Shown here: positions 54,618 to 63,391 of the stretch, in pieces
Position numbering within the stretch: the stretch's first letter is position 1
How the letters are laid out: each line of letters opens with the position of its first letter
From: Sorangium cellulosum
GTDB taxonomy: Bacteria; Myxococcota_A; Polyangia; Polyangiales; Polyangiaceae
Length of the DNA: 64,000 nt
Direction: 5' to 3'
Assembly (NCBI RefSeq): GCF_002950945.1
Contig: NZ_CP012673.1
Location: forward strand, 3,100,001 to 3,164,000
Translations under genes and position numbers: made by a program
The notes under the pieces: generated by a model
What the model saw: only the letters and a program-made list of their open reading frames with translations
Told to the model about the DNA's origin: nothing
The model's database searches: none

Positions 54618-55926
54618 ATGTCCACGCGCACGCTCGAGCGCGACGCGCTGGGACGTGTCGAGACGATCGTGGACGCGGATGGCCAGACCGAGTTCGTCTG
54701 GGATACGGCGGCGCACGGCGTCGGCCGGCTGGCCAGCTCCACCAGCCCGGACGGGGTTCAGAAGAGCTTCGCCTACGACGCGCACGGGCGGGCTGAGGCG
54801 ACGACGTGGAGCATCGACGGCAGCTCGTACGTCATCGAGCAGACGTACGATTCCCTGGGGCGGGCGGACCTGCTAAAGTACCCGGCGGTGCAGGGAGCGG
54901 CCGGGTTCTACGTGAAGCACCGCTACAACGCCCATGGCTACCTTCAGGCGGTCGTCCGCCAGCATGCGCTCGTGGAGCCGTCGACCGTCACGCCGATCTG
55001 GCGCATGAACAGCCGCAACAGCGACGATCTGCCGCTCTCGGTTCAGCTCGGCTCGACGGTCGAGACGACGTACAGCTACGAGCCGCTCACAGGGCGGCTG
55101 GATCGGGTTCAGGCTCCTGGGGTGTACGATCTCGACTACGATTACTACCTGGATGGCCGCGTCAAGCGACGCTACGACAGGCAGTCGAACCGGGACGAGA
55201 CGTTCGGGTATGACGCGCGCGAGCAGCTCAGGTGGTGGGAGCTGCAGACGAGCACGACGTCGACGAGGACGGATTACTCGTATGACGCCCTGGGGAACGT
55301 CAAGGAGGTGTCGGTCGACGGCGCGCTTCGGGAGCAATACGTCTTCGGGCCGCACGACAAGCCGAGCGAGGTCCGGATCGGCGGCGCGGTCGCGGACACG
55401 CTCTCGTACGACGCGCGCGGTCGCCTGTTCAGCCGAGGCGGGCCGCGCGCCCCGATGACCGTGACGTTCACGGAGTTCGACCTGCCCAGGCGGGTGGTGC
55501 ACGGGGGCGGAACGACCTCGTTCCAGTACGACGCCGACGGCAAGCGTGTGGTGAAGGAGGGCCCTTCGGAGACGGTGTTGACGCTCGGTCGGCTGTACGA
55601 GCGGCGGACGGCGGGAGCGCAGGCGACCCACGTCTTCCACGTCTTCGCGGACGGCGAGGAGGTGGCGCAGCACGTCGTTCACCCGGACGGAGGTTCACAG
55701 GACCGCTTCGTGCAGAAGGACGCGCTGGGAAGCGTGGGCGTGGTGCTGCGCCCGGACGGCAGCGTGCTCTCCCGGAGCTTCCATGAGCCCTTCGGTGGGC
55801 GCATCAACGAGAACGGGACGCCGATCGCCAGTCTGCCGCTCGGGATCAGCGACGTGCGGACCGGGTTCACGGGGCACGAGCATGACGACGAGCTCGGCTG
55901 GATCGATATGCAGGGGCGTGTGTACG
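54618..55926 (+). pseudogene. displaced Rhs-core fragment 3, 5' exon
   Basis: The frame is open from an internal Met (MSTRTLERDALGRVE) to the G of the split Asp codon at 55926, where intron copy B begins. The DNA is nearly identical to the complete gene (47101-48410) and to fragment 2 at a constant offset of 5251 bases. Its differences are mosaic: at 55107-55120 it matches the complete gene, while elsewhere it shares changes with fragment 2. No signal or proper start is present. It is an orphan segment that could serve as recombination donor. Confidence 0.85.
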
Positions 55927-56414
55927 GTGCGCCGGTCAAAACCGGCAGGAGAAAGCAGGTGAGGACGGAAGAGATGGAAACACAGATCTTGACCATACAA
56001 GTCCTGCCCTGGGAAGGAGCTCCCCCCCAGGAAGCCGAGTCTTGCGCAGGTAGGGGCGACCCTGCCGGCGAAGCGTAGACAGGTGAGAGGGCAGGCCGGG
56101 TGATGGAGCCTCGAAAACTTCCTAAGTGGGCAGGAGCCGAAGCGCTCGTAGACGTGCAAGGCCATGGAGCGGCGACCGATAACCGGAGCAAGGCCCCCGC
56201 TCTCCTCCCGAGGTCTGAGAAGAATTCGGCATGTCCTCATACGTCTTCTGCACGGGAACCGGGAGACCTCGGGAGCGCCTCCTCGCCGGTGGTGGGTGAG
56301 AGGCAGCCACGGAAAGGCGACACGCCGCAACCCGTGGTCGAAAGCACCGAGGAGTCAGACGCGTGCGTAGTACCGAGGAAGTCGCCGAACACATGGGTAA
56401 CGCCTGTGGAGGAG

Positions 56415-57821
56415 ATGGAGGGAAGGCACGCGGCCGAGGGGAAACCCGCCGAGCGAAACGCGCTCCGGGCACAGGACCGGAAAGGCGCGCTCACGGACCT
56501 CGCGCGGGTCGGAGAGAGAGCAGCAAGGAACAAGGGAGAGCGGTTCGTCAACTTACTGAGCCATGTACGCGTGCCGCTGCTGAAAGAAGCCTATCTTCGG
56601 CTTCGTAAGAACGCGGCAGCGGGAGTCGATGGGGAGACCTGGAAGAGCTACGGCGAGCAGCTCGATGCCCGCCTGAGCGATCTCCAGGATCGCATCCACC
56701 GGGGTGCATACCATCCACCGCCGGTGCGTCGCGTGCACACCCCGAAAGGAGACGGGCGCACGAGGCCGCTCGGCATCCCATCGCTGGAGGACAAGATCGT
56801 CCAGCAGGCGGTGCGGACGGTGATCGAGCCCATCTACGAGAGGAGCGAGTTCGTCGGTGTATCGTACGGCTTCCGGCCTGGCCGGTCGCAGCACCTTGCG
56901 CTGGACGCGCTCCATGTGGCAATCTGCAGGAAGACGAGCTGGGTGCTCGATGCAGACATCCGGTCGTTCTTTGACACCATCGACCATGGATGGATGCAGA
57001 AGTTCATCGAGCACCGGATCGGGGATAAACGTCTGGTGAGGCTGCTGATGAAGTGGCTTCACGCAGGTGTTATCGAGGACGGGGAGTGGCACCGCGTGGA
57101 GGAGGGGACGCCACAAGGGGGCATCATTAGCCCGCTGATGGCGAACATCTACCTTCACTACGTGCTCGACCTGTGGATCCTGAAGTGGCGGCGAACGCAG
57201 GCGCGCGGGCAAGTATACTACGTGCGCTACGCGGACGATCTGGTGATGGCCTTTGAGTACGAGCAGGACGCGAGGGCGATGCGCAAAGCACTTGCAGAGC
57301 GCCTCGTCCAGTTCGGTCTCGAACTGCACCCGGACAAGACGCGCGTTCTACGCTTTGGCAGATTTGCCAAGAAGGATAGTGCGTTGGATGGGAGGCAGCG
57401 TCCGGAGACGTTCGATTTCCTGGGGTTCACGCACATTTGCGGGAACGGCAGGCACGGACGGTTCTGGCTCGTACGGAGAACATCCAGGAAGAAGCGGGCA
57501 GCGAAGATTGCGAACGTGAAGGAGCAGATCCGCCGACGGATGCACGACTCGCCCGGAAGCCAGTATCAATGGCTGGTACAGGTGCTCGTCGGGCACTACC
57601 GGTACTACGGAGTACCAGGTAATTACCAGGCGCCCGACTCCTTCCGTCAGCAGATCGAAGCAGCATGGCATCGCCGACTCCAACGGCGAAGCCAACGAGG
57701 ACGGTGGAACGCGACGCAATGGAGGAAATTTGCGGAGCGCTACCCCCTCCCGCGACCCCGCATCTACCACCCGAAACCCCTCGAACGCTTCCAGGCGAGG
57801 TGCTCTCATCCGTTGACCTAA
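56415..57821 (+). CDS. ltrA: group II intron reverse transcriptase/maturase, copy B
   Basis: A 468-aa protein identical to copy A except Pro for Leu in GNYQAPDSF, in the maturase part after the catalytic domain. YADD and all other reverse-transcriptase motifs are intact; no HNH domain follows. The proline lies in a helix-breaking context (NYQ-x-DSFRQQIE) and could weaken RNA binding, which would leave copy A to act in trans (inference). The start is chosen as for copy A, ATG at 56415. Confidence 0.94.
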   Translation: MEGRHAAEGKPAERNALRAQDRKGALTDLARVGERAARNKGERFVNLLSHVRVPLLKEAYLRLRKNAAAGVDGETWKSYGEQLDARLSDLQDRIHRGAYHPPPVRRVHTPKGDGRTRPLGIPSLEDKIVQQAVRTVIEPIYERSEFVGVSYGFRPGRSQHLALDALHVAICRKTSWVLDADIRSFFDTIDHGWMQKFIEHRIGDKRLVRLLMKWLHAGVIEDGEWHRVEEGTPQGGIISPLMANIYLHYVLDLWILKWRRTQARGQVYYVRYADDLVMAFEYEQDARAMRKALAERLVQFGLELHPDKTRVLRFGRFAKKDSALDGRQRPETFDFLGFTHICGNGRHGRFWLVRRTSRKKRAAKIANVKEQIRRRMHDSPGSQYQWLVQVLVGHYRYYGVPGNYQAPDSFRQQIEAAWHRRLQRRSQRGRWNATQWRKFAERYPLPRPRIYHPKPLERFQARCSHPLT

Positions 57822-57826
57822 GGCAG

Positions 57827-57899
57827 GAGCCCGGTGCGGGAAATCCGCTCGCCGGGTTCTGTCCGGGGGGCGGCCCGAAAGGGCCGTCCCTACCGGGAT
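57827..57899 (+). ncRNA. group II intron domains V-VI, copy B
   Basis: It is the same as copy A: a 33-nt domain V hairpin followed by domain VI with bulged A at 57892. Confidence 0.85.
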
Positions 57900-58882
57900 A
57901 TCCGAGCCTTCGCCGGTTCCTCACGTCCGATCCCGTCATCGCGTCGCCGCTGACGGTGCAAGGGTACAATCCCTACGCCTACGTCTTGAATGATCCGCTC
58001 AACCTGAGGGATCCGACGGGGTTCGAGCCGTGCAACGGGGAGAACTGCACGCCGGTGACGCCCGTGACGATCGCGCCGCCGCCGGGCGTCGCCATCGATG
58101 GCGAAGGGACTGGCACGAAGGAGGTGAATGTCTTCGAGGACGGTGCGGAGCTCCTTCCCGAAGACGATGGCTCCATCGAGGGCTCCGGCAGTGAGGGTGG
58201 AGCGGGTCCCGGCGGAGGGCTTGGCGGCGGCGAGGGCGGCGCCTCGTCGGAGGCGGACAGGGGGGAAGCCGGGATCGGCATCGTGGGTCCTCCGCTGACG
58301 GAGGCGGACGTGCGCCAGCTCGCGCACCTGTGCCTCGATGCTTGTGGCTTCGCGCCGCCGCCGATCGGCCCGACGTGCGACGTCGCCAATGCCTGCTTCT
58401 ACCTCGTGGAAGGTGACGGGGTGAATGCGGGAATGAGCCTTTGGGCCGCTGCGCCTGGAGTTGGCGATGCCAGCAAGCTCTACTCCAGCGTCAAGGGCGC
58501 GGGGCAGGTTGGCAAGGCTGCTAGGATGGCTCGTGACGCGGCTGCGCCTCGGCCCGCAAGAGGGGCATCACAGCTAACGCCAGGAGTCCGCGGATTCGCA
58601 TCTGAGGCGCATCTGGAGCGCCATTTTGCGAGGCATGCCTCGGAGTGGGGGGCGGGCAACATCACGAAGATGGGCTACGCGAAGCGGGCAGAGACTCTGC
58701 TTCGTTCACCAGTCGGAGGCGACATCCAAGGCTTTACCTCGAAGCGGGGTTGGACATTCAGGTACAACTCTCAGACGAACGAATTCGCCACCATGAAGCC
58801 GGACGGGACGATTGAGACCCTTTTCCGCCCTCGCGATGGGGCGCGCTATTGGGCCGAGCAGGTTGGGAGGTATGGACCATGA
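57900..58882 (+). CDS. Rhs fragment 3, 3' exon with intact toxin tip 3
   Basis: After the intron the Rhs frame resumes (SLRRFLTSDP) and stays open through the pre-tip region and hinge to a unique C-terminus. Unlike copy 2, the CFYLVEG codons are intact. Tip 3 (ASEAHLERHFARHASEW, then GYAKRAETLL, WTFRYNSQTNEFATMKPDG, TLFRPRDGARYWAEQ) has the His/Arg/Thr-FRP pattern of small RNase-type Rhs/CDI tips; the fold assignment is an inference. Translation would need splicing and the upstream fragment, or an internal start; an open frame also runs into it from an ATG at 57665 inside the intron. Its stop overlaps the immunity start (ATGA). Confidence 0.78.
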
Positions 58883-59115
58883 CGCAATCTGAGCTTTACG
58901 ACTGTCCTTGCTGCGGCCAACGCACTCTCGAGGAACGAGGGCATTACGAAATCTGCGCAACGTGCAATTGGGAGGACGACCCGCTCCAGGAGGAGAAGCC
59001 TGATTACGAAGGCGGAGCAAATCGGGTTAGCCTCAACACGGCACGCCGCAACTTTCAGCTGCATGGGACGAGCGATCCTGAGCAGGACGGCTCGGGTCAG
59101 TCCCGCCCTCGTTGA
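58879..59115 (+). CDS. immunity protein candidate 3 (CPCC family Cys-rich)
   Basis: A 78-aa protein overlaps tip 3 by ATGA. It has the CPCC-family signature: YDCPCCGQRTLEERGHYEIC, then CNWEDD, and GGANRVSLNTARRNF. The two CxxC pairs form a probable zinc ribbon. CPCC proteins are common immunity proteins of bacterial polymorphic toxins, so this is the likely antidote of tip 3. Coupled translation with the toxin tip suggests the cassette is kept functional as a unit. 59116-59340 shows no gene. Confidence 0.88.
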   Translation: MTQSELYDCPCCGQRTLEERGHYEICATCNWEDDPLQEEKPDYEGGANRVSLNTARRNFQLHGTSDPEQDGSGQSRPR

Positions 59116-59340
59116 AGCCCCTCCACATCACCCGTCTTCCTCTCCGTGAAGGCCGCCCTCTGCCTCCGGGGTTCGGCGATTGAGCAGAGCACCGAGAACC
59201 TGCTCTCCGCGCTCTAAGCCCTGTCGTCCCAAGCGCCAAACCGACATGGCTCGAGTGGTCGTCAAATCAGACGGATCGGTGAAAACGTCGTTCCCGTTTA
59301 ATTCGGCGCATCAGAACTAAAGAAAGTGGAGAATTCGGCA

Positions 59341-59745
59341 TGGATGGTTGCGTGGATGATGCCATAAAGAGGCTGTGTAAGGATCTCTATTTGCCCGGCG
59401 GAGATTCGTATACACAAGCTTGGGTGTATGAGCTGCCAGAGGAGTATAGGGCCGAGGAACACTTTTTTAGGTACCGCGCGGCCTAATCTGGGGGCGGGCT
59501 ATGGGGACGATGAGAAGCGGTTGTTGATGCAGCTGATGTTGGATATCGTAAATGATATGCTCCAGAGCGACGAAGCGATAGGGGGCAGGGCGTGGGATAG
59601 CCTGGTTCTCCTTCTGCGGCCAGCTCGGGAGCTCCACCGTGATCAGATTGAGTACTGGGCCCTTCCGGGGACGCCGCTGGAAGATGTGTTTCATATTACT
59701 CCGCTGATTCGAGAGCTTTGGCGCGAAATGGACTCTGAAGACTGA
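59341..59745 (+). pseudogene. frameshifted orphan immunity gene
   Basis: An ATG-led frame (MDGCVDDAIKRLCKDLYL) ends in TAA at 59485-59487, while an overlapping frame from about 59428 to 59745 continues with GYGDDEKRLLMQLMLDIVN, LHRDQIEYWALPG and FHITPLIRELW. Joining them by removing one base near 59478 gives one ~134-aa protein. The second half is similar to the neighbouring protein at 59798-60352. It looks like an orphan immunity gene broken by a single-base frameshift. DNA here is clearly less GC-rich than the genome. Confidence 0.65.
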
Positions 59746-59797
59746 GGCATCTATTGTCGCACCCTCCCAATGGCTGAATAACCAGGCTGCTGCAGAC

Positions 59798-60352
59798 TTG
59801 CTGCAGATCCACAGAGCTGAACTCTGCGTTCCGGCATCAATTCGTATCCTGGAGGGCTTAGGACAGGTGATCATGCCGGATGGCGCGATCGTGAACGCGA
59901 CGCGAGCAACGTTGGTACCTGGACCGAATGGATTCGTAACGGACTACCCCATTCCCTGGCTGCGACACAGAGGCACGAGGATGCTCAAGAGATTGTCTAT
60001 CGACAAGTTGACGACACTGCTCGCACTGCCGGCCACTGGGCAGGAACAAGACTGGGAACTTGAGCTTGCCAATGAAAATCGTATCGGTGAGTTTCTCATG
60101 GCTTACGAAGGACTGGCTCTATCTCCCGATGATAAGTTCGCGCTCATGGCGCTCATTCTAGCGTCTGCGGACCGTTATGTTGATGCAACTGCAAGAATTC
60201 CAGGGGGGTGGAAAAAGATCGCGGATATCCTGATCGATGAGCGAGGGCTTCACCAAGAAACAATTTCCTATTGGATGTGCATTGATGAAGACGATCCTCA
60301 AGATTGGTTTTGTTTGACGCCACATGTCAGAGCCTTGAGTGCTTCCAGGTGA
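59798..60352 (+). CDS. orphan immunity-like protein, homologue of the preceding pseudogene
   Basis: A protein of about 184 aa. Its C-terminal ~90 residues (LSPDDKFALMALILASADRYV, WKKIADILIDERGLHQETISYWMCI, WFCLTPHVRAL) align with the frameshifted upstream gene (EKRLLMQLMLDIVNDML, LHRDQIEYWALPG, FHITPLIREL). This is a tandem pair of related genes. The N-terminal half (PDGAIVNATRATLVPGPNG) is a separate region of unknown role. The start is uncertain: TTG at 59798 is the first standard codon, but the frame is open further upstream (QWLNNQAAADLLQ). It probably protects against toxins of related strains (inference). Confidence 0.55.
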   Translation: MLQIHRAELCVPASIRILEGLGQVIMPDGAIVNATRATLVPGPNGFVTDYPIPWLRHRGTRMLKRLSIDKLTTLLALPATGQEQDWELELANENRIGEFLMAYEGLALSPDDKFALMALILASADRYVDATARIPGGWKKIADILIDERGLHQETISYWMCIDEDDPQDWFCLTPHVRALSASR

Positions 60353-60530
60353 GGGATGCCCTCATTGGGTGCCCGACGGGCGGCCTCGTTGCTGCGGGAA
60401 GGGGTTGAAGGTGCTTCACTTCGCCCATCGTTCCCCTTGTGTAACGCACCAAGCTCCGAGTCGGCCCGTATCTCCGAGTGTCCCGCCTGGACCAGAACCC
60501 CCGTCTCCGAGAGGGCGAGACTCCTCGTCT

Positions 60531-60845
60531 TCATCGAGCACCGGGGCTGGCAGATGTGGACACCTTCATGGACCACAAGCCGAATGCTGTTGAAGAACGG
60601 TTGACCACAGCCCTCTCTGGATCGTCGTCCTCCTTGTGAAGGCGGCCCGCGACCTCCGAGGCTTTCGGGACGGCTCCGCCATGGGCTCGAAGCGCCCGAT
60701 GGAGGACCGAGGACGACACGCCGAGCTTCTCGGCCGCTTTCCTGATCGAGATGCCCCGGGCACGAAGCTCGATAGCCTTGTCGAGATCCACCTCCGCCAT
60801 CGGGCGGCCGATGTGCTTGCCCTGCCGGCGGGCACGCTCCTGGCC
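60531..60845 (-). pseudogene. 3' remnant of a serine recombinase (resolvase/invertase)
   Basis: The minus-strand frame reads GQERARRQGKHIGRPM, the linker typical of serine resolvases. It then reads a helix-turn-helix DNA-binding domain (LDKAIELRARGISIRKAAEKLGVSSSVLHRAL) and a charged tail ending at 60531. The N-terminal catalytic domain is missing; the frame is cut at 60845, where Rhs-like sequence begins a few bases later. It is a scar of a past mobile element in the toxin array. The interval 60353-60530 shows no supported gene. Confidence 0.75.
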
Positions 60846-60855
60846 AGCTCGACAC

Positions 60856-61146
60856 CTACGAGCACTCGCTCCTTGAGACCACCGCCTTCGACGCCGAGGG
60901 GCGCGAGCACCGCACCAAGATCGACTGGGACGGGCGCCTGGTGTCCAGCACCCGGGTCGCGCCGGAGGGGACCCAGACGCTGCGCTACGTGTACGAGCCG
61001 TTCAGCCTGCTGGGCAGGGTGATCAACGAGTCCAGCGGGAATTGGGTGCTCCTGGAGCAAGGTTATGATCAGCGCGGCCGGCGCAGATGGTACAAGGATC
61101 CTGCGTCGGCGATGACGAGCGTGACGTCCAACGCGCTCGGAGAGAG
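60856..61146 (+). pseudogene. Rhs-core fragment 4
   Basis: About 290 bases match the complete gene at 46793-47085 (YEHSLLETTAFDAEGREHR, IDWDGRLVSSTRVA, YVYEPFSLLGRVINES) with more changes than copies 2 and 3. It is cut at both ends, by the recombinase remnant and by the serine-hydrolase gene. It marks the distal edge of the Rhs array. Confidence 0.82.
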
Positions 61147-61151
61147 GCTGG

Positions 61152-62441
61152 CTAGGGCTGCGCCGCCCCGTAGATCGCGCGGCGGATGGCTTCGGGGTAC
61201 TCGCCCTGCATCCCCGCCAGGGCGGTGTTGGTCAGGACGACCACCGTGAGCCGCGCGTTCGGATCCACCCAGAAGTGGGTGCCGTAGGCGCCGGCCCACT
61301 GCCAGGTGCCCGCGGCGGAGGGCATCGTTTGATCCGGCTGCTGCAGGACCGCGAACCCGAAGCCGAAGCCCCACGTGCCGCCGGGCTGCTGCACCTTCAG
61401 GTTCCCGACCTGGTTCGAGGTCATGGCCGCCGCGGTCTCCGGCCGCAGGATCTTGCCTCCGCCGGTGCGCACCGCCTCGAGGAACTTCACGTAGCCGTCG
61501 GCGGTCCCGACCATCCCGGCGCCGCCCGACGGATAGGAGCGCGGATCGAGGACGCGGGCGGGCGCGTAGGTGACCTCGGTCGGCCCGAACTTCACGGGCT
61601 GCACATCCTTCATGCGCTCGGGCGCAGGGCTCGCGTCGCCGTACGGGACGGCCAGCCGGCCCGCGTCCTCGACCGAGAACCCGGCCTCGATCCCCAGCGG
61701 CCCCGTGACGAGCCGGCGGACCACCTCCGGCAACGGCGCGCCGCCCGCCTTCTCCACGACGCCGCCGAGCACGTCGGTCGCCATCGAGTAGTTCCACGCC
61801 GAGCCCGGCTCGAACAGCAGCGGCGCCTGGGCGATGCGCTCGAGGTTCTCGGCCAGGGAGAGGCCCGGCTGATCGAGCCCGTTGGAGACGCGCGCGCGGT
61901 GGTACGGCCCGTCCGGGGGCTCCATGAACCCGTAATTGAGGCCCGCGGTGTGCGTGAGCAGGTGCCGCACCGTGATCGCCGGCGCCTTGCCGTCCGGGAG
62001 CTTCGGCTGGAACGCCGGCAGCCACTTCGCGACCGGATCGTCGAGCTTGAGCGTGCCCGCGTCCACGAGCGCCAGGGCGGTCGCGGACACGATCGGCTTG
62101 GTCATGGAGGCGAGGCGGAACACGGTGTCCTCACGCATCGGCTTCCGCGCCTCGCGGTCCGCGAAGCCGGCGGCGCGCCGGTACACCACGTTGCCGTCGC
62201 GGGCGACGACGACCACCGTGCCCACGATGCGCCCCTCGGCGGTCGCCGCGTCGACCACCACGTCGAGCCGGCGCTGGAGCGCGTCGTCGACCGGCGCCGG
62301 CCGGGGCGAGCTGGCGGCCGGAGCAGGCGCGGCGGCCACGGCCGCGGGGGCCTGCTGCTGTGCGCACCCGATCAGGGCGGAGGGCGCCAGGGCGAGCAGC
62401 AACGTCGAGACGACAAGGGCAGAAGCGGAGCGTAATTTCAT
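61152..62441 (-). CDS. serine hydrolase lipoprotein (class C beta-lactamase-like)
   Basis: A 429-aa lipoprotein (lipid Cys 26 in SALIGC) with an Ala/Pro linker and a penicillin-binding-protein-like hydrolase domain. The catalytic S112-x-x-K115 is in LASMTKP. The second motif is Y218-S-M rather than the usual Y-x-N; other family-like segments are VRHLLTHTAGL, FEPGSAWNYS and a GAYGTHFWVDP segment in place of KTG. Such proteins act as esterases or D-amino-acid peptidases more often than as true beta-lactamases. It is divergent from a TetR regulator; its start codon overlaps the left arm of a long operator, so TetR probably represses it. Confidence 0.85.
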   Translation of the reverse strand: MKLRSASALVVSTLLLALAPSALIGCAQQQAPAAVAAAPAPAASSPRPAPVDDALQRRLDVVVDAATAEGRIVGTVVVVARDGNVVYRRAAGFADREARKPMREDTVFRLASMTKPIVSATALALVDAGTLKLDDPVAKWLPAFQPKLPDGKAPAITVRHLLTHTAGLNYGFMEPPDGPYHRARVSNGLDQPGLSLAENLERIAQAPLLFEPGSAWNYSMATDVLGGVVEKAGGAPLPEVVRRLVTGPLGIEAGFSVEDAGRLAVPYGDASPAPERMKDVQPVKFGPTEVTYAPARVLDPRSYPSGGAGMVGTADGYVKFLEAVRTGGGKILRPETAAAMTSNQVGNLKVQQPGGTWGFGFGFAVLQQPDQTMPSAAGTWQWAGAYGTHFWVDPNARLTVVVLTNTALAGMQGEYPEAIRRAIYGAAQP

Positions 62442-62501
62442 AGTGATCGATACATAAATTGGCGGACTCTGCCGGTCAAGGACATTATGTAGCGATCGCT
62501 A
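62441..62501. promoter_or_regulatory. divergent operator between the serine hydrolase and tetR
   Basis: The arms TAGTGATCGATACATAA (62441-62457) and TTATGTAGCGATCGCTA (62485-62501) are reverse complements with two mismatches. Each contains a GATC-centred half-palindrome. They touch the two start codons, as expected for TetR control of itself and its neighbour. Confidence 0.78.
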
Positions 62502-63130
62502 TGAAGACCGGGCCCACCCCTCCGTCGCGCGGCCGCCCTCGCGCCTTCGACCGTGACACCGCGCTCGACGCGGCCCTCCAGGTGTTCTGGCGGCACGGCT
62601 ACGACGCGACGTCGCTCTCGGAGCTGACGGCGGCGATGAAGATCTCGCCGCCCAGCCTGTATGCCGCCTTCGGCAGCAAGAAGGGGCTGTTCCTGGAGGC
62701 CGTGGACCTCTACGCGCGCAGGTACGGGGAGGGCGCGAGGCGAGCGCTGGAGGATGCGCCCACGGCGAAGGCCGCGGTCACCCACCTGCTGATGCAGTCC
62801 GCGGCGATCTTCAGCGCGCCGGCGCACCCGTTCGGGTGCTTCATCGCGCTCGGCGCCGTGAACTGCGCGCCGGGCTCCGCGGAGGTCGAGGCCGCCCTGC
62901 GCGAGCGCCGGGCGGCGAGCGGGGCGGCGCTGCGCGAGCGCATCGCGCGCGGGATCGAGGACGGCGAGCTGCCCCCGGGGACCGACGCGGCCGCCCTCGC
63001 CAGGTTCTACGGGGCGGTGATCCAGGGCATGTCGGTGCAGGCGCGCGACGGCGCTTCCCGGGAAGCGCTGGAGAGCGTGGCGCGCGCCGCCCTCCTGGCC
63101 TGGCCGGCGCGATCGTCGGAGGATCGATAA
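62501..63130 (+). CDS. TetR-family transcriptional regulator
   Basis: This 209-aa protein has the TetR helix-turn-helix at about residues 10-60 (FDRDTALDAALQVFWRHGYDATSLSELTAAM, then SLYAAFGSKKGLFLEAV) and an all-helical ligand-binding domain. That domain has a HPFGCFIALGAVN segment typical of the YxaF/AcrR-like C-terminal family. The ATG at 62501 begins just after the operator arm; an in-frame upstream start at 62459 would lie within the operator. It is divergent from the serine hydrolase gene and most likely represses both. The ligand is unknown. Confidence 0.9.
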   Translation: MKTGPTPPSRGRPRAFDRDTALDAALQVFWRHGYDATSLSELTAAMKISPPSLYAAFGSKKGLFLEAVDLYARRYGEGARRALEDAPTAKAAVTHLLMQSAAIFSAPAHPFGCFIALGAVNCAPGSAEVEAALRERRAASGAALRERIARGIEDGELPPGTDAAALARFYGAVIQGMSVQARDGASREALESVARAALLAWPARSSEDR

Positions 63131-63270
63131 CGTCGCTCGGCGCGCCGAGGATCCGAGCGCGCCCCCTCGACAATGCCGAAGGGCGCTCCAGACAGGCGTT
63201 CGTCGGGCGTCTCCGACACACGCCCTGGGATGAGGCAGCTCCTCACTCGAGAACACACTTGCATACTCCG

Positions 63271-63300
63271 TTATGACGGATTAGTGTCCTTTATGGCGGA
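63271..63300 (+). promoter_or_regulatory. pair of decamer direct repeats upstream of the methyltransferase
   Basis: TTATGACGGA (63271-63280) and TTATGGCGGA (63291-63300) are spaced exactly 20 bases, two DNA turns, in the gap 63131-63391, which has no gene. They are a possible activator or repressor site. Confidence 0.45.
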
Positions 63301-63391
63301 CGTTGTGCCGGACATCGGGTGAGCCGAGGAGATCTCCCGGTTCGGAGCCGCCTTCCTCGACGGTCGACCTCCTCGGGAACAAGGGATCACG

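Larger units (their letters stand above)
55927..57899 (+). mobile_element. group II intron, copy B (1973 bp)
   Basis: It is the same length, ends and insertion point as copy A (exon GTGTACG | GTGCGCC ... CCGGGAT | exon ATCCGAGCC), and I saw only one substitution, at the Leu/Pro codon around 57633. Domain V lies at 57827-57859 and the branch-point A at 57892. Identity extends into both flanking exons, so duplication or gene conversion of the whole Rhs-intron block is as likely as independent retrohoming. Confidence 0.92.
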
